Assembly: GCF_014843355.1 (NCBI RefSeq)
Contig: NZ_CP062137.1
Location: 310,001 to 374,000 of the forward strand
DNA: 64,000 nucleotides
Direction of reading: 5' to 3'
Source: Actinobacillus sp. GY-402
GTDB taxonomy: Bacteria; Pseudomonadota; Gammaproteobacteria; Enterobacterales; Pasteurellaceae
Shown in pieces: positions 29,923 through 40,104 of this stretch; within the stretch, counting starts at the first letter, position 1, and each line of letters starts with the position of its first letter. Both the position numbers and the translations under genes were made by a program. The notes below the pieces were generated by a model. It was given only the letters and a program-made list of their open reading frames with translations, was not told the origin of the DNA and did no database searches.

Positions 29923-30786
29923 ATGGAACTCATTATTATCAGTGGACGTTCAGGTGCAGGGAAATCAGTAGCATTGCGAGCGTTGGAAGATATCGGTTAT
30001 TACTGTGTAGACAATCTGCCTATCGATTTACTGCCTCAATTAGCCGATATTCTCTCGCAAAGTCAGGCTTCTGCGGCAATTAGCCTGGATATCCGCAATT
30101 TGCCGAATTCCACTCAGCATCTTGATGAAATTCTGACGGAATTGGGCAATAAGCACCAGATCAAAGTGATCTTTTTAGATGCGGATCGCGGTACGTTGAT
30201 TCGGCGTTATAGCGATTCCCGCCGGCTTCATCCGTTATCCGTCCAGAACCAGGATTTGAGTCTGGAGGCGGCGATTGATGCGGAACAGATTCAACTTGAT
30301 CCGTTGATTCAACACGCCAATCTGATTATTGATACGGCGGTGCTTTCTACTCACGAATTGGCGGAACGGTTACGCGAATTTTTGCGCGGTAATTCGGACA
30401 AAGAACTGAAAATTGTGGTGGAATCTTTCGGTTTCAAATACGGTTTACCGCTGGATGCCGATTATGTTTTTGACGTTCGTTTTTTGCCGAATCCTCATTG
30501 GAATCCGTCACTACGACCAATGACGGGATTGGAACAGCCGGTTATTGATTTTTTGGCTAAATACGAAGAAGTGGCAAATTTCATTTATACCACCCGAAAT
30601 TATATTGAAACCTGGTTGCCTATGCTGGAACGAAACAATCGTAGCTATTTAACCATTGCGATTGGCTGTACCGGCGGCAAACACCGCTCGGTTTATATTG
30701 CACAACAATTGGGGGAGTATTTCCAGGATAAAGGGAAACGTGTAAAGATTCAGCACAGATCCTTAGAAAAGCATAAAAATAAATAG
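29923..30786 (+). CDS. rapZ: RNase adapter protein RapZ
   Basis: RapZ binds GlmZ-type small RNAs and presents them to RNase E, controlling GlmS and cell-wall precursor synthesis. The 287 residues from the ATG at 29923 have the P-loop [16 protein letters not shown] at residues 8-23 and the C-terminal RNA-binding half with [11 protein letters not shown] and a basic tail. E. coli RapZ has 284 residues. It ends the lptCAB-ptsN-rapZ operon. RNase E itself is encoded 4.4 kb downstream at 35170-38040. Confidence 0.97.
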   Translation: MELIIISGRSGAGKSVALRALEDIGYYCVDNLPIDLLPQLADILSQSQASAAISLDIRNLPNSTQHLDEILTELGNKHQIKVIFLDADRGTLIRRYSDSRRLHPLSVQNQDLSLEAAIDAEQIQLDPLIQHANLIIDTAVLSTHELAERLREFLRGNSDKELKIVVESFGFKYGLPLDADYVFDVRFLPNPHWNPSLRPMTGLEQPVIDFLAKYEEVANFIYTTRNYIETWLPMLERNNRSYLTIAIGCTGGKHRSVYIAQQLGEYFQDKGKRVKIQHRSLEKHKNK

Positions 30787-30802
30787 GCTTGCCGTAATTC
30801 GT

Positions 30803-30841
30803 ATAACCTCTGATTCTTTAAAAAATCAGAGGGTTATTTTT
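30803..30841 (+). terminator. Terminator of the lptC-rapZ operon
   Basis: ATAACCTCTGATT (30803-30815) pairs with AATCAGAGGGTTAT (30824-30837), with one bulged G, and a T run follows. Beyond it, 80 bp of AT-rich DNA lead to the tRNA cluster. Confidence 0.8.
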
Positions 30842-30923
30842 ATGAAGATTATTTGCTTTCGGAAAAATATAAAGAAAACAGTGCAATATAAAATTCAAAT
30901 ATTGATTTAAAATCGGGAGAGAA

Positions 30924-30997
30924 TGGAGGCGTGTCCCGGAGTCGAACCGAGCTACATGGATTTGCAATCCAGTGCATAACCGCTTTGCTAACACGCC
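30924..30997 (-). tRNA. tRNA-Cys (anticodon GCA)
   Basis: A 74-nt cloverleaf with acceptor GGCGTGT/ACACGCC, discriminator U and encoded CCA. The anticodon loop TTGCAAA gives GCA. It is the last gene of the minus-strand cluster Gly-Leu-Cys. Confidence 0.95.
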
Positions 30998-31055
30998 ATG
31001 AAGTTTGGATATAAAAAAACACCTGAACGGTGTCATTTAATCAATGATATTTAAA

Positions 31056-31142
31056 TGGTGCCCGAGGCCAGACTTGAACTGGCACGCCCCGAAAGGCGAG
31101 GGATTTTAAATCCCTTGCGTCTACCGATTCCGCCACTCGGGC
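31056..31142 (-). tRNA. tRNA-Leu (anticodon UAA)
   Basis: An 87-nt class II tRNA with acceptor GCCCGAG/CTCGGGC, discriminator A, encoded CCA and a long variable arm (CGCCTTTCGGGGCG). The anticodon loop TTTAAAA gives UAA. Confidence 0.95.
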
Positions 31143-31159
31143 ACAACGCATTTAAAAAT

Positions 31160-31235
31160 TGGAGCGGGAAACGAGGCTCGAACTCGCGACCCCAACCTTG
31201 GCAAGGTTGTGCTCTACCAACTGAGCTATTCCCGC
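31160..31235 (-). tRNA. tRNA-Gly (anticodon GCC)
   Basis: A 76-nt tRNA with acceptor GCGGGAA/TTCCCGC, encoded CCA, D-arm GCTCAGTTGGTAGAGC and anticodon loop TTGCCAA giving GCC. It is first in the cluster, directly behind the promoter. Enterobacteria group the same three isoacceptors (glyW, cysT, leuZ). Confidence 0.96.
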
Positions 31236-31268
31236 TTTATTTCAGCTTGTTGCCGTCAACGGAAGTGC

Positions 31269-31296
31269 ATTCTACGGATTTTCAATTTAGTGTCAA
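31269..31296 (-). promoter_or_regulatory. Sigma70 promoter of the tRNA Gly-Leu-Cys cluster
   Basis: On the minus strand a perfect TTGACA (31296-31291) and TAGAAT (31274-31269) are spaced by 16 bp, about 34 bp upstream of tRNA-Gly. Confidence 0.75.
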
Positions 31297-31491
31297 CTGA
31301 TATTTTTAAAAAATACGAAAAACGCGGTTGATTGATTATAAAAAAGGCAATTCGGTCAAAAAGAATATTGGAATCAGGCGGAATATTCCGTCTTTTATCT
31401 AACGCGAAAATCTCCTTTAATCCGACCGCACTTTATGCCACAATGTGCGAATCCGTTTTTAATCCGATTAAAAAAGATGTAGGTAAATTGA

Positions 31492-32598
31492 ATGACGAAA
31501 TATGCTTTAGACACACTTTTGGCGCAAGCCGGTAATCGAACCGATTCCCGCACCGGCGCGGTTTCCGCCCCCATTTTCCTTTCTACAGCTTACGGGCATC
31601 AGGGGATCGGCGAAAGTACGGGTTATGACTATACCCGCACCAAAAATCCGACGCGCACCGTTCTGGAAGAAACCATGGCGAAATTAGATGGCGGTGATCG
31701 CGGTTTTGCCTTTGCTTCCGGCATGGCGGCAATTCAAGTGTTAATGAGTTTATTTAAAGCGCCGGACGAATGGATTGTGTCCAGTGATGTGTACGGCGGA
31801 ACATATCGTTTATTGGATTATTGCTATAAAAATAATCATGCGGTGAAACCCGTTTACGTGAACACTGCCTCTACCGATGCAATTGAAGCCGCGATTACGG
31901 CAAATACTAAAGCTATTTTTGTGGAAACGCCGTCGAATCCGTTAATGGAAGAATGTGATATCGCCGCCATTTCAAAGGTGGCGAAAAAATATAATTTATT
32001 GTTAATCGTAGATAATACTTTCTTAACGCCGGTTTTATTCCGGCCGATGGAGCACGGCGCCGATATTACCGTTTACAGCGGAACCAAATATATTGCGGGT
32101 CATAATGACGTGTTGGCCGGTTTGATCGTTGCGAAAGGGCAGGCGCTGTGCGATAAATTGTTCTATATTCAAAACGGCGCGGGCGCCGTGCTTTCACCGT
32201 TTGATTCCTGGTTAACCATACGCGGATTGAAAACGTTGTCGTTGCGCGTGAAACGCCATCAGGATAATGCGCGGGAAATTGCAGAATTTTTACATCAACA
32301 ACCGCAGGTGAAAGATGTACTGTATCCAAATAAAGGCGGCATGTTGTCATTCCGTTTACAGGACGAAAACTGGGTGAACCCGTTTTTAAAAGCCATTCGA
32401 TTAATCACGTTTGCCGAAAGTCTGGGCGGTACGGAAAGTTTCATTACTTATCCGTCTACGCAAACTCACATGGATATTCCGGAAGCGGAACGAATCGCCC
32501 GCGGCGTGACGAATGATTTGCTGCGCTTTTCCGTCGGTTTGGAAGATGTTGAAGACATTAAAGCGGATTTATTGCAGGCCTTGGCACAATTAAAATAA
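31492..32598 (+). CDS. metB: Cystathionine gamma-synthase (Cys/Met metabolism PLP enzyme)
   Basis: The 368-residue protein is a Cys/Met metabolism PLP enzyme with YDYTRTKNPTR near the N-terminus, FASGMAAIQ, and the PLP lysine in YSGTKYIAGHND at about residue 198. It resembles the Haemophilus enzyme annotated MetB, which joins O-succinyl- (or acetyl-) homoserine and cysteine to give cystathionine. Cystathionine beta- or gamma-lyase is the main alternative, because these families overlap. Neighbours give no help: tRNAs upstream and trxA downstream. I saw no convincing MetJ boxes. The region between the tRNA cluster and this start (31297-31491) holds one uptake signal near 31425 and no gene. Confidence 0.82.
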   Translation: MTKYALDTLLAQAGNRTDSRTGAVSAPIFLSTAYGHQGIGESTGYDYTRTKNPTRTVLEETMAKLDGGDRGFAFASGMAAIQVLMSLFKAPDEWIVSSDVYGGTYRLLDYCYKNNHAVKPVYVNTASTDAIEAAITANTKAIFVETPSNPLMEECDIAAISKVAKKYNLLLIVDNTFLTPVLFRPMEHGADITVYSGTKYIAGHNDVLAGLIVAKGQALCDKLFYIQNGAGAVLSPFDSWLTIRGLKTLSLRVKRHQDNAREIAEFLHQQPQVKDVLYPNKGGMLSFRLQDENWVNPFLKAIRLITFAESLGGTESFITYPSTQTHMDIPEAERIARGVTNDLLRFSVGLEDVEDIKADLLQALAQLK

Positions 32599-32739
32599 GG
32601 TTTCGCAAATTGTAACGATTGATTGACCAAAAGTGCGGTAAAAATTACACTCGTTTTTAGTAAAAAGGGCATAGCTCTTGAAATTAACCCGATTGCTCCC
32701 AATATTAGCGGGGAACAATCACATAAAAAGGATAAAAAT

Positions 32740-33063
32740 ATGGCAGAAGTATTTCATTCAACCGACGCGTCTTTCGAAACGGACGTGTTAAACGCAGAGG
32801 TACCGGTATTATTGGATTTTTGGGCGCCTTGGTGCGGTCCTTGCCGCATGGTCGGTCCGATTTTAGAAGAGTTGGCGGCGGAATTCGGTGACAAAGTAAA
32901 AATCGTTAAAATGAATATCGACGAAAATCAAGGTACGCCGGCACAATTCGGCGTGCGCAGTATTCCGACCTTATTGTTGTTTAAAGACGGCAAAGTGGTG
33001 GGAACTCAAGTGGGCGCATTGCCAAAAAATCAATTGGCGAATTTTGTTAATCAAGCGCTTTAA
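32740..33063 (+). CDS. trxA: Thioredoxin 1
   Basis: The 107-residue cytoplasmic redox protein has the active site WCGPC with Cys32 and Cys35, the cis-proline motif SIPTLLLF, and Asp near residue 26. It reduces ribonucleotide reductase, methionine sulfoxide reductases and other targets, and could feed electrons to peptide repair systems. The start at 32740 gives the canonical N-terminus and length (E. coli 109). AAAAAGGATAAAAAT is the ribosome binding site. It is a single gene with its own terminator. Confidence 0.97.
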   Translation: MAEVFHSTDASFETDVLNAEVPVLLDFWAPWCGPCRMVGPILEELAAEFGDKVKIVKMNIDENQGTPAQFGVRSIPTLLLFKDGKVVGTQVGALPKNQLANFVNQAL

Positions 33064-33080
33064 TCGTACCTTTCTTTCAA

Positions 33081-33106
33081 AATCCCGGCATAGCCCGGGA
33101 TTTTTT
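33081..33106 (+). terminator. Terminator of trxA
   Basis: AATCCCGG (33081-33088) pairs with CCGGGATT (33095-33102), loop CATAGC, then a six-T run. Confidence 0.9.
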
Positions 33107-33167
33107 GTTTATTATAAGATCTGAATCGGCACGCTGAATAACAAAAACGGCGTCAAACGGTTACCGT

Positions 33168-33710
33168 TTACTCGTCTTGTACTTTCCGCCGGCACAGTCC
33201 GGGGTAACGTTTTTGGTTATCCCAGACATGATCGATGATCATTTGGTTTTTGTCATATCTGAGAATATGCAGATTCACGCTTTCACCGGAATTAGAGTTT
33301 TCCTTCAGATTTTCAAAGAACAAAGATTCGAATTCCTTTAATTTCGGCTCTTCATCCAGCCGTTTTTCCGTTTGGCTGGGGTGAATGCGGCCGAAAGAAT
33401 AATCGGTACTGGTTTCCGACAGCACATTATCTTTTAATTGCCAGCGGCCGGTATGCTTGCTTTCGTAAGCAAAATTGTTATGAACAAACAACAAGCCGGT
33501 GCCAACGGTAGAACCGTCGGCCTGAAAATCAAGACTGTCCAGCGCTTGAATTTGCAAATCGTCGTAAATGATTTTGCATTGCCATTCGCCGATGATGTCC
33601 TGTTTGGAAACGTTCGGATTTTTGCCCGCACTTTCCGCTGCATTCGTGTCGGCATAAACAGGCAGAGTCGCGACGATGGCTAACAGCCATAATATGATTT
33701 TTTTGCTCAT
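33168..33710 (-). CDS. Secreted protein of unknown function
   Basis: The 180-residue product has a Sec signal peptide: basic MSKK, a hydrophobic core [14 protein letters not shown] and probable cleavage after YADA near residue 21-23. The mature part is hydrophilic with predicted beta strands ([42 protein letters not shown]), reminiscent of small lipocalin-like or DUF4488-like domains, but I cannot assign a family. Two cysteines, near residues 45 and 173, could form a disulfide. Its ATG overlaps the rluC stop by 4 bp, so it is translated as the second gene of the rluC operon. Confidence 0.7.
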   Translation of the reverse strand: MSKKIILWLLAIVATLPVYADTNAAESAGKNPNVSKQDIIGEWQCKIIYDDLQIQALDSLDFQADGSTVGTGLLFVHNNFAYESKHTGRWQLKDNVLSETSTDYSFGRIHPSQTEKRLDEEPKLKEFESLFFENLKENSNSGESVNLHILRYDKNQMIIDHVWDNQKRYPGLCRRKVQDE

Positions 33711-34675
33711 CTTGATTGCTCCCGTAATTTTTTCAGAACGGCTTTCATTTTTTCGTCCAGCGGCGCATTCAAACGCAATATTTCGCCGTTTTTCGGGTGT
33801 TCGAAGCGAATGCTTGCGGCATGTAGAAACAAGCGGTTCAAGCCCAATGCCGCCATATCAGCGTCGAAATTTTTGTCGCCGTATTTATCGTCCATGGCGA
33901 TAGGATGACCGGCATATTGAGCGTGCACGCGGATTTGATGGGTTCTGCCCGTGACGGGCGAAGCTTTCACCAGCGTGGCGTTAAGATAACGTTCTTCGAT
34001 AGAAAAATGCGTTTCCGATGGTTTGCCTTGCTCGCTGACTCGCACAATCCGTTCGCCGCTCGATAATTCGTTTTTCAGCAACGGCGCTTTGACGACTTTA
34101 ACATGAGACTGCCATTGTCCGCGCACTAACGCCAAATAGTCTTTCTGCACGGTTTTAATTCGTAACTGTTCGTGTAAATTGCGTAAAGCGGAACGTTTTT
34201 TCGCTACCAGCAAAATGCCCGAAGTATCGCGATCCAGACGATGAACCAGCTCTAAAAAACGGGCTTGCGGACGCAACGCGCGCAATCCCTCGATAACGCC
34301 GAAACTCAACCCGCTGCCGCCGTGCACCGCGGTGCCGGAGGGCTTGTTAAGCACCAACAGGCAATCGTCTTCAAAAATAATTTGATGTTCCAGTTGTGCC
34401 ACTTTATTGAGCTTGGTTGAAACGGGCGCTTGTTCTTTTTCCGAAACGCGCACCGGCGGCACGCGTACGACATCGCCCGCCTGCAGTTTATATTCGGGTT
34501 TAATCCGCCCTTTGTTTACGCGCACTTCGCCTTTGCGCAAAATGCGGTAAATCAGACTTTTCGGCACGCCTTTTAAGTTTGCGAGCAAAAAATTGTCTAT
34601 ACGTTGGCCGGCTTCCTCATCGGAAATTTCCAGCATTTTTACGGCGGCGTTAATGACTTTGTCGTTCATATTCAT
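33707..34675 (-). CDS. rluC: 23S rRNA pseudouridine synthase RluC
   Basis: RluC makes pseudouridines at 23S rRNA positions 955, 2504 and 2580. An N-terminal S4 domain ([20 protein letters not shown]) precedes the RluA-family catalytic domain with [15 protein letters not shown], where the Asp is catalytic, and [10 protein letters not shown] start it at 34675 (MNMNDKV), giving 322 residues against 319 in E. coli; a longer frame from 34786 has no family counterpart. It is divergent from rne, the same pairing as in E. coli, and is followed by a secreted protein overlapping by 4 bp. Confidence 0.94.
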   Translation of the reverse strand: MNMNDKVINAAVKMLEISDEEAGQRIDNFLLANLKGVPKSLIYRILRKGEVRVNKGRIKPEYKLQAGDVVRVPPVRVSEKEQAPVSTKLNKVAQLEHQIIFEDDCLLVLNKPSGTAVHGGSGLSFGVIEGLRALRPQARFLELVHRLDRDTSGILLVAKKRSALRNLHEQLRIKTVQKDYLALVRGQWQSHVKVVKAPLLKNELSSGERIVRVSEQGKPSETHFSIEERYLNATLVKASPVTGRTHQIRVHAQYAGHPIAMDDKYGDKNFDADMAALGLNRLFLHAASIRFEHPKNGEILRLNAPLDEKMKAVLKKLREQSR

Positions 34676-35169
34676 GTTTATTGGTGAAAATCGACCGGAT
34701 TTTAGCATAAAAACCGCCCGAATTGAACGATTGAAATGTCGGGAGTAAAGCCGAAATGCCTTGCTTAAAACCGCCTTTTCACCCATAATATTACAAATTT
34801 TTGTCCGCCTGAAAGTGCGGGCGAAATTTTATCCGTTTTTGTTAGGGCAGACTTAATGCCGATTTGTTGGAAAATAATCGTAAGACATTAATACTTAACA
34901 AATTTTATGCAATTAAAGCGCCGCTTCGGCAAGGCTTTTGAAGGTTGCCGACGCTATCAATGCACCCAGCCGGATGACCGTCGGGAAGACGGGCAACGGC
35001 GACAAACACGAGGTCGATGGTGACGCGAGCGAAAACAGGATGCGAAACGGGCCGGTAATTCGTTAAGACGACGGTCGCCGGGATTCGCAGTCCGCAGACA
35101 CTCAAAGTGCGGTCGGTTTTAATTGAGTTTTTTTGACAAAAATAAAAAATAACAGAGAAATTTTTACAA
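34676..35169. other. 494-bp region between rluC and rne, probable rne leader
   Basis: An uptake variant lies at about 34812 and a normal uptake signal at about 35105. The stretch 34905-35100 is unusually GC-rich for intergenic DNA and contains small hairpins such as CCGTC/GACGG near 34978-34993. In E. coli rne is autoregulated through a structured leader of about 360 nt; this region has matching size and position, so a leader with the same role is the simplest reading. A 66-codon open frame on the minus strand looks like chance. Confidence 0.5.
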
Positions 35170-38040
35170 ATGAAAAGAATGTTAATTAATGCGACTCAAA
35201 AAGAAGAGTTGCGCGTTGCGTTGGTCGACGGCCAGCGTTTATTCGATTTAGATATCGAAAGTCCGGGCCATGAGCAGAAAAAAGCGAACATCTACAAAGG
35301 ACGCATTACCCGCGTGGAGCCGAGCCTTGAGGCCGCATTTGTGGATTACGGCGCCGAACGCCACGGGTTCCTGCCGTTAAAAGAAATTGCCCGTGAATAT
35401 TTCCCGGCGGATTATGTTTACAACGGTCGCCCGAACATTAAAGATGTGATTAAAGAAGGGCAGGAAGTGATTGTTCAAGTGAACAAAGAAGAACGCGGCA
35501 ACAAAGGTGCGGCGTTAACCACTTTCGTTTCCTTGGCGGGCAGCTATTTGGTGATTATGCCGAACAACCCTCGCGCGGGCGGGATTTCCCGTCGCATTGA
35601 AGGGGACGAGCGTCTTGAATTAAAAGAGGCGTTAAGTTCGTTAGAAGTGCCGGACGGCGTAGGTTTAATCGTACGTACGGCGGGCGTGGGAAAATCGTCG
35701 GAAGAATTGCAATGGGACTTGAAAGTGCTGTTGCATCATTGGGAGGCCATTAAGCAGGTTTCTGAAAGTCGCTCGGCTCCGTTTCTGATTCATCAGGAAA
35801 GTGATGTGATTGTTCGCGCGATTCGCGATTATTTGCGTCGCGATATCGGCGAAATTTTAGTAGACAGCCCGAAAGTTTACGAAAAAGCGAAAGCGCACAT
35901 CAAATTGGTGCGTCCGGATTTCATCAACCGGATTAAACTTTACCAGGGCGAAGTACCGTTATTCAGTCATTATCAAATTGAGTCGCAAATTGAATCCGCA
36001 TTTCAACGGGAAGTGCGTTTGCCTTCCGGCGGTTCTATTGTGATTGACGCCACCGAAGCGTTAATTGCGATCGACATTAACTCTGCACGTTCGACGCGCG
36101 GCGGCGATATTGAAGAAACCGCATTAAATACTAACCTTGAAGCGGCGGATGAAATTGCCCGTCAATTGCGTTTACGCGATCTGGGCGGTTTAGTGGTGAT
36201 CGATTTCATCGATATGACCCCGGTTCGTCACCAACGCGAAGTGGAAAATCGTATGCGCGAAGCGGTTCGTCAGGACCGGGCTCGCATTCAGATCAGCCGC
36301 ATTTCCCGTTTTGGTTTGCTGGAAATGTCACGTCAGCGTTTAAGTCCGTCGTTAGGCGAATCGTCCAGCCATGTCTGTCCGCGTTGTCAGGGAACGGGTA
36401 AAATCCGCGATAACGAAAGCCTGTCGCTTTCTATTCTGCGCTTGATTGAAGAAGAAGCGTTGAAAGAAAACAGCAAACAGGTTCACTGCATTGTACCGGT
36501 ACAAATAGCTTCTTATTTACTGAATGAAAAACGTAAGGCTATTCGCAGCATTGAAAAACGCCATAATGTAGACATTGTGGTGGCGCCGAATGAAGCGATG
36601 GAAACGCCGCATTTCAGCGTTTTCCGTTTGCGCGACGGCGAAGAAGCGAATGTCTTAAGTTATCACTTGCCGAAACTGCATGAAGCGCAGGACGATGTGT
36701 TCGTTGCGGAAGAAAGTTTGGTTTCGCGCAATATTGAAGCGGCGGCCGTGACGGCGGAAAATGTGGCGGAAACGGCTGCGTTGTCTATGACGATTTCTGA
36801 AGCCGCGCCGGTTATTGAGCCCAAAAAAGAATCTACGCCGTCTTTATTAGCGCGCATTGTCGCGGCGATTAAAAAACTATTTGCGACGGAAGAGAAGGTT
36901 GAACAACAACCGGTTGTGACCCGTAATAATCGTCGTGAACGCAATAACGAACGTCGCAATAACCGTCGTTCGCGTTCGGAACGTAATACGGCGAAAAGTG
37001 ATGAAGCTTCTGCGGAAAAATCGGAAACTCCGTCACGCGGTGAACGTTCGAATGAACGCAATAGTCGACGCAATGCCCGTCGCAGCAGTTTAGCGGCGGA
37101 CGCGTTAACAAATGCGGAGACAACGGAAGCGCTTGAAACCGCAGAGGAAAAAGCACCGTCAACCCGTCAACCGAGAGAGCGCCGCGAACGTCGCGATTTA
37201 CGTAAAAAAGTCCGTATAAACAATGAAACGGCAGAACAACCGACGGTTGAGGAAGTCGCTGTCGTTGCGGAAGAAGTGACGAAAGAGCAACAGCCGACGG
37301 AACCGCGCCGCGAGCGTGCTGAACGCAATTCCCGTCGTACGCCGCGCCATTTACGGGCTAATAATTCGCGCCGTCGCCGTAATGACGCCTCGCCGATGCC
37401 GTTGTTTGCCGCCGTGGCTTCTCCGGAATTGGCAAGCGGTAAAGTCTGGATTGACGTTGATGCGGTATCGCCGAAGTCGAAAGAATCGACTTTCCTGTCG
37501 GTGGACGAATTGCTGGAACAGCAGACGCAAAATGATGAAGTTGAAGTCAGTATGCCGGCTTCCGCTATCGTAGAAGAAACGGAAAATAATGCGCAACCGC
37601 TGGGGCTGGTTAGTCAACCGGCGAATGAGGCGGTGGAAAAAATGGTGCAGGAATCGCTTGAACGTTTGAACGAAGAGCAACGTATTCTTGAACGTCAAGC
37701 AAAATCCGCTTTCGGCGCGGATGAAGCTATCGTAGAAAAAGAAACCGTAGTTGACGGCACTGTTGCGAATGAAGCGGTGGATGTGCCGGAAATGACGGTA
37801 AAAAACGTGCGAAAATTTGACCGCACTTACAGCTTCAACGGGCAGTTAGGAACCATTTCCGCCGTGCACCATACCAAAGCGGACATGACCTTGGCGAAAG
37901 CCGCCGATGAAGTGAGTGAGCCGTTTGACATTGTGGAATGGAAAGAAAGCCGCTACTATTTCCACGGCAAAGGTTCGGCGGGTCATCACAGCGCCATCAG
38001 CCACGTGTTTAGCGAACCGACAAAAGCTGAAGCGAAATAG
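35170..38040 (+). CDS. rne: Ribonuclease E
   Basis: RNase E is the core endonuclease of the RNA degradosome, cleaving AU-rich single strands in mRNA decay, rRNA and tRNA maturation and small-RNA action. The catalytic half (residues 1-530) has the S1 domain, the Mg2+ site [18 protein letters not shown] with VVIDFIDM, and Zn-link cysteines in CPRC (about 403-406). Near residue 558 the amphipathic [13 protein letters not shown] matches the membrane-binding segment A. The following 200 residues are rich in Arg, Glu and Asn and should bind RNA. At 956 residues it is shorter than E. coli (1061). An uptake signal is embedded near the 3' end. Confidence 0.97.
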   Translation: MKRMLINATQKEELRVALVDGQRLFDLDIESPGHEQKKANIYKGRITRVEPSLEAAFVDYGAERHGFLPLKEIAREYFPADYVYNGRPNIKDVIKEGQEVIVQVNKEERGNKGAALTTFVSLAGSYLVIMPNNPRAGGISRRIEGDERLELKEALSSLEVPDGVGLIVRTAGVGKSSEELQWDLKVLLHHWEAIKQVSESRSAPFLIHQESDVIVRAIRDYLRRDIGEILVDSPKVYEKAKAHIKLVRPDFINRIKLYQGEVPLFSHYQIESQIESAFQREVRLPSGGSIVIDATEALIAIDINSARSTRGGDIEETALNTNLEAADEIARQLRLRDLGGLVVIDFIDMTPVRHQREVENRMREAVRQDRARIQISRISRFGLLEMSRQRLSPSLGESSSHVCPRCQGTGKIRDNESLSLSILRLIEEEALKENSKQVHCIVPVQIASYLLNEKRKAIRSIEKRHNVDIVVAPNEAMETPHFSVFRLRDGEEANVLSYHLPKLHEAQDDVFVAEESLVSRNIEAAAVTAENVAETAALSMTISEAAPVIEPKKESTPSLLARIVAAIKKLFATEEKVEQQPVVTRNNRRERNNERRNNRRSRSERNTAKSDEASAEKSETPSRGERSNERNSRRNARRSSLAADALTNAETTEALETAEEKAPSTRQPRERRERRDLRKKVRINNETAEQPTVEEVAVVAEEVTKEQQPTEPRRERAERNSRRTPRHLRANNSRRRRNDASPMPLFAAVASPELASGKVWIDVDAVSPKSKESTFLSVDELLEQQTQNDEVEVSMPASAIVEETENNAQPLGLVSQPANEAVEKMVQESLERLNEEQRILERQAKSAFGADEAIVEKETVVDGTVANEAVDVPEMTVKNVRKFDRTYSFNGQLGTISAVHHTKADMTLAKAADEVSEPFDIVEWKESRYYFHGKGSAGHHSAISHVFSEPTKAEAK

Positions 38041-38059
38041 ATGGATTTCATCCATTAAA

Positions 38060-38091
38060 AAAAGATCTGACCTTCGGGTTAGATCTTTTTT
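38060..38091 (+). terminator. Terminator of rne
   Basis: GATCTGACC (38064-38072) pairs with GGTTAGATC (38077-38085) around a TTCG tetraloop, with one G-U pair, then six T. It separates rne from convergent msrQ. Confidence 0.9.
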
Positions 38092-38105
38092 ATTTTTGAA
38101 ATATC

Positions 38106-38687
38106 TTAGTGCTGGGATTTCTGATAGAAAATGATAATGAGAAATACCACGGTTAATACGGAATAAACAATCGCCATAAATTCAATGCTTTTGGTGGCGA
38201 GTAAATAATGAATAACGGCAAAAAACAATGAGAAATAGACCAGTTTATGCAATGCCAGCCAGTTCTTTCCTAAATGGCGACGGACAAACGGAATGAGACT
38301 AATCGGTACGATGAATAAAATCAGTAAACTGAGAAATCCCAGAATCAGATAGGTTCGGCGGCTGATTTCGTGAAAGAAAAGCGACAGGTCGGCGTCTAAT
38401 TCAAGCAGAAAATAAGATAACAGATGTAACAGCACATAAAATATCGCCCATAATCCTAGGGAACGGTGTAGTACGGATAATGCAGACTGTTTTCCCAATG
38501 TAATCAAAATGCGCAATAAGAAAACGGAAAGTAAAATACTGATTGCCGTAAATCCAAGAAAGTGTTGAATTTCTTTTACGGGATCTGCGCCCAAACTTTC
38601 GCCGCCGCGATACAATACAAAACTTAGCCATAAGGCGGGCGATAAACAAATCAGATGAATCAGAGAACGTACAAAAAATAACATCAA
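38106..38687 (-). CDS. msrQ: Heme-binding membrane subunit MsrQ
   Basis: MsrQ (YedZ) is the inner-membrane b-type cytochrome that carries electrons from the quinone pool to periplasmic MsrP. The 193 residues form about six helices, with probable heme histidines such as in [16 protein letters not shown] and LHKLVYFS. Length is near that of E. coli (211). It overlaps msrP by 4 bp, giving translational coupling. The order mrpX-like peptide, msrP, msrQ on the minus strand forms a three-gene unit opposite an ECF sigma gene. Confidence 0.93.
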   Translation of the reverse strand: MMLFFVRSLIHLICLSPALWLSFVLYRGGESLGADPVKEIQHFLGFTAISILLSVFLLRILITLGKQSALSVLHRSLGLWAIFYVLLHLLSYFLLELDADLSLFFHEISRRTYLILGFLSLLILFIVPISLIPFVRRHLGKNWLALHKLVYFSLFFAVIHYLLATKSIEFMAIVYSVLTVVFLIIIFYQKSQH

Positions 38688-39637
38688 AAATTCACCTTTA
38701 AATCCAACCCTTGATACAAATGAGCGACTTCTTTTTCATATCCGTTGAATGGTAAAGTCGGTTGGCGTTTAACGGAGAATAAACCGCCGGAACCGATAAC
38801 CCGCTCACTCGCTTGCGACCAGCGCGGATGATCTACTTCAGGATTAACATTCGCGTAAAATCCGTATTCATGGGGCGCGAGCTGATTCCATGTGGTAATC
38901 GGTTGTTGTTCGGTTAATCGGATTTTAACAATGGATTTAATACTCTTAAAACCATATTTCCACGGAACCACCAGACGAATCGGCGCGCCGTTTTGCGGCG
39001 TTAAGGTTTTGCCGTATAAACCTACGGATAAAATGGTTAACGGGTTCATAGCTTCGGCAAGGGTTAATCCTTCTTTGTAAGGGTAATCCAGACCGCCGCC
39101 GAACAGGCTGTTTTTTTGTCCGGGAAGATTAGCGGGATCATATAGGGTTTCGAATGCTACATAGTTGGCTTTGCTCGTCGGTTTGACTTTTTCCAGTAAT
39201 CGACTTAATTCAAAGCCAATCCAAGGCACGATCATCGACCAGGCTTCCACGCAACGTAACCGGTAAATACGTTCTTCCAAAGGAAATGCAAGTAATTGTG
39301 TGAGCGTAAAATTCATGGGTTTTTCCACTTCGCCGCTAATTTCAATCGTCCAAGGATCAGTTTTTAACGCTGAAGCGAATTTCGCCGGTGATGCTTTATC
39401 TAATCCGAACTCATAGTAATTGTTATAACCGATAACTTTATTTTCCGGGGTTAGGATTAAATCCGGCTTATTATCCGGTTTGAAGGAAAGTGCGGTACGT
39501 TTTTCTTCTGTTTCTGTTGCTATTCCTAAGTTTGGAAAAGCGGCAACGGCGCTCAGAACACTTATACTCTGAATAATTTTCCGTCTTTGTATAAAGAGCT
39601 TTTCCGGAGTGACATCCGTTTTGGCGAATTTGTTCAT
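38684..39637 (-). CDS. msrP: Periplasmic methionine sulfoxide reductase MsrP
   Basis: MsrP (YedY) is a molybdopterin enzyme that reduces methionine sulfoxide in periplasmic proteins, without stereospecificity, using MsrQ as electron donor. From the ATG at 39637 it has 317 residues. A Tat signal carries the twin arginines at 18-19 (QRRKIIQS) and a hydrophobic core to about residue 37. The molybdenum-ligand cysteine is C129 in [11 protein letters not shown], and [16 protein letters not shown] near the C-terminus is typical. AGGGG lies eight bases before this start. Its immediate upstream gene encodes a methionine-rich secreted peptide, a plausible substrate. Confidence 0.95.
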   Translation of the reverse strand: MNKFAKTDVTPEKLFIQRRKIIQSISVLSAVAAFPNLGIATETEEKRTALSFKPDNKPDLILTPENKVIGYNNYYEFGLDKASPAKFASALKTDPWTIEISGEVEKPMNFTLTQLLAFPLEERIYRLRCVEAWSMIVPWIGFELSRLLEKVKPTSKANYVAFETLYDPANLPGQKNSLFGGGLDYPYKEGLTLAEAMNPLTILSVGLYGKTLTPQNGAPIRLVVPWKYGFKSIKSIVKIRLTEQQPITTWNQLAPHEYGFYANVNPEVDHPRWSQASERVIGSGGLFSVKRQPTLPFNGYEKEVAHLYQGLDLKVNF

Positions 39638-39660
39638 ATTGTACCCCTGCCGCATTTTAT

Positions 39661-39927
39661 TTATTTCATGGTCTCGGATTTCATTTCATCATGTTTCATG
39701 CCAGATTTCATATCGGATTTCATTTCATCATGTTTCATGCCAGATTTCATATCTGATTTCATTTCGTCATGTTTCATATCCGATTTCATCATTTTATCCT
39801 GTTGCATACAATTTGTATCCGTTTTATCCTTGCAATCGGACGCCATGTTGTCCGCCGCCTGGATTTGAAATGTACAAAGTGTTAATGTAGATAAAGCTAA
39901 GGTTTTCAATAGGGTAGATTTAGTCAT
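39661..39927 (-). CDS. Methionine-rich secreted peptide (MrpX-like)
   Basis: The 88-residue precursor has a Sec signal peptide (about residues 1-24, ending IQA). The mature part of about 64 residues contains 13 methionines, near 20%, plus many Lys, Asp and His, in a repeat [13 protein letters not shown]. Two cysteines lie at residues 32 and 40. Such composition fits a sacrificial target for hypochlorite or other oxidants, as described for MrpX of Azospira, which is repaired by YedYZ (MsrPQ). Binding of copper or other metals through Met and His is an alternative. It is 23 bp from msrP, and GAGGAGAG precedes its start. The sigma gene is divergent. Confidence 0.82.
   Translation of the reverse strand: MTKSTLLKTLALSTLTLCTFQIQAADNMASDCKDKTDTNCMQQDKMMKSDMKHDEMKSDMKSGMKHDEMKSDMKSGMKHDEMKSETMK
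39677..39781. repeat. 39-bp tandem repeat inside the methionine-rich gene
   Basis: Units begin at 39677, 39716 and 39755. The first two are almost identical; the third is partial (27 bp) with a few changes. The period is 13 codons, so gain or loss of units keeps the reading frame and changes only the number of Met-Lys-His-Asp blocks. Confidence 0.9.
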
Positions 39928-39968
39928 TTTTTCTCTCCTCGAAAGTTTTTGGTAGAATAATCGAAGCG

Positions 39969-40008
39969 CTTATTCAAGCCGTATCAGTCAGTCCTTGGTA
40001 CGAATAAG
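39969..40008. promoter_or_regulatory. Divergent GAATAAG motifs, candidate ECF promoter elements
   Basis: GAATAAG occurs on the plus strand at 40002-40008, pointing at the sigma gene, and on the minus strand at 39975-39969, pointing at the methionine-rich gene. The inverted arrangement in a shared intergenic region suggests -35 elements for the encoded sigma factor or one operator for both. No shared -10 is obvious, so this is tentative. Confidence 0.3.
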
Positions 40009-40104
40009 TCACTCTGTTTGAATATGAAAATATGCCATTTCCATGTTTATTAGTCGGGCTATAAGTCCGTTTATTACAAAAATTTTTGCTTCAGGGAATA
40101 TAAA

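Noticed and set aside
31320-31490. Possible MetJ boxes upstream of metB
   Set aside because: No pair of 8-bp boxes with acceptable fit to AGACGTCT was found.
34905-35105. A 66-codon minus-strand frame before rne
   Set aside because: No ribosome binding site or recognisable family; it lies in the probable rne leader.
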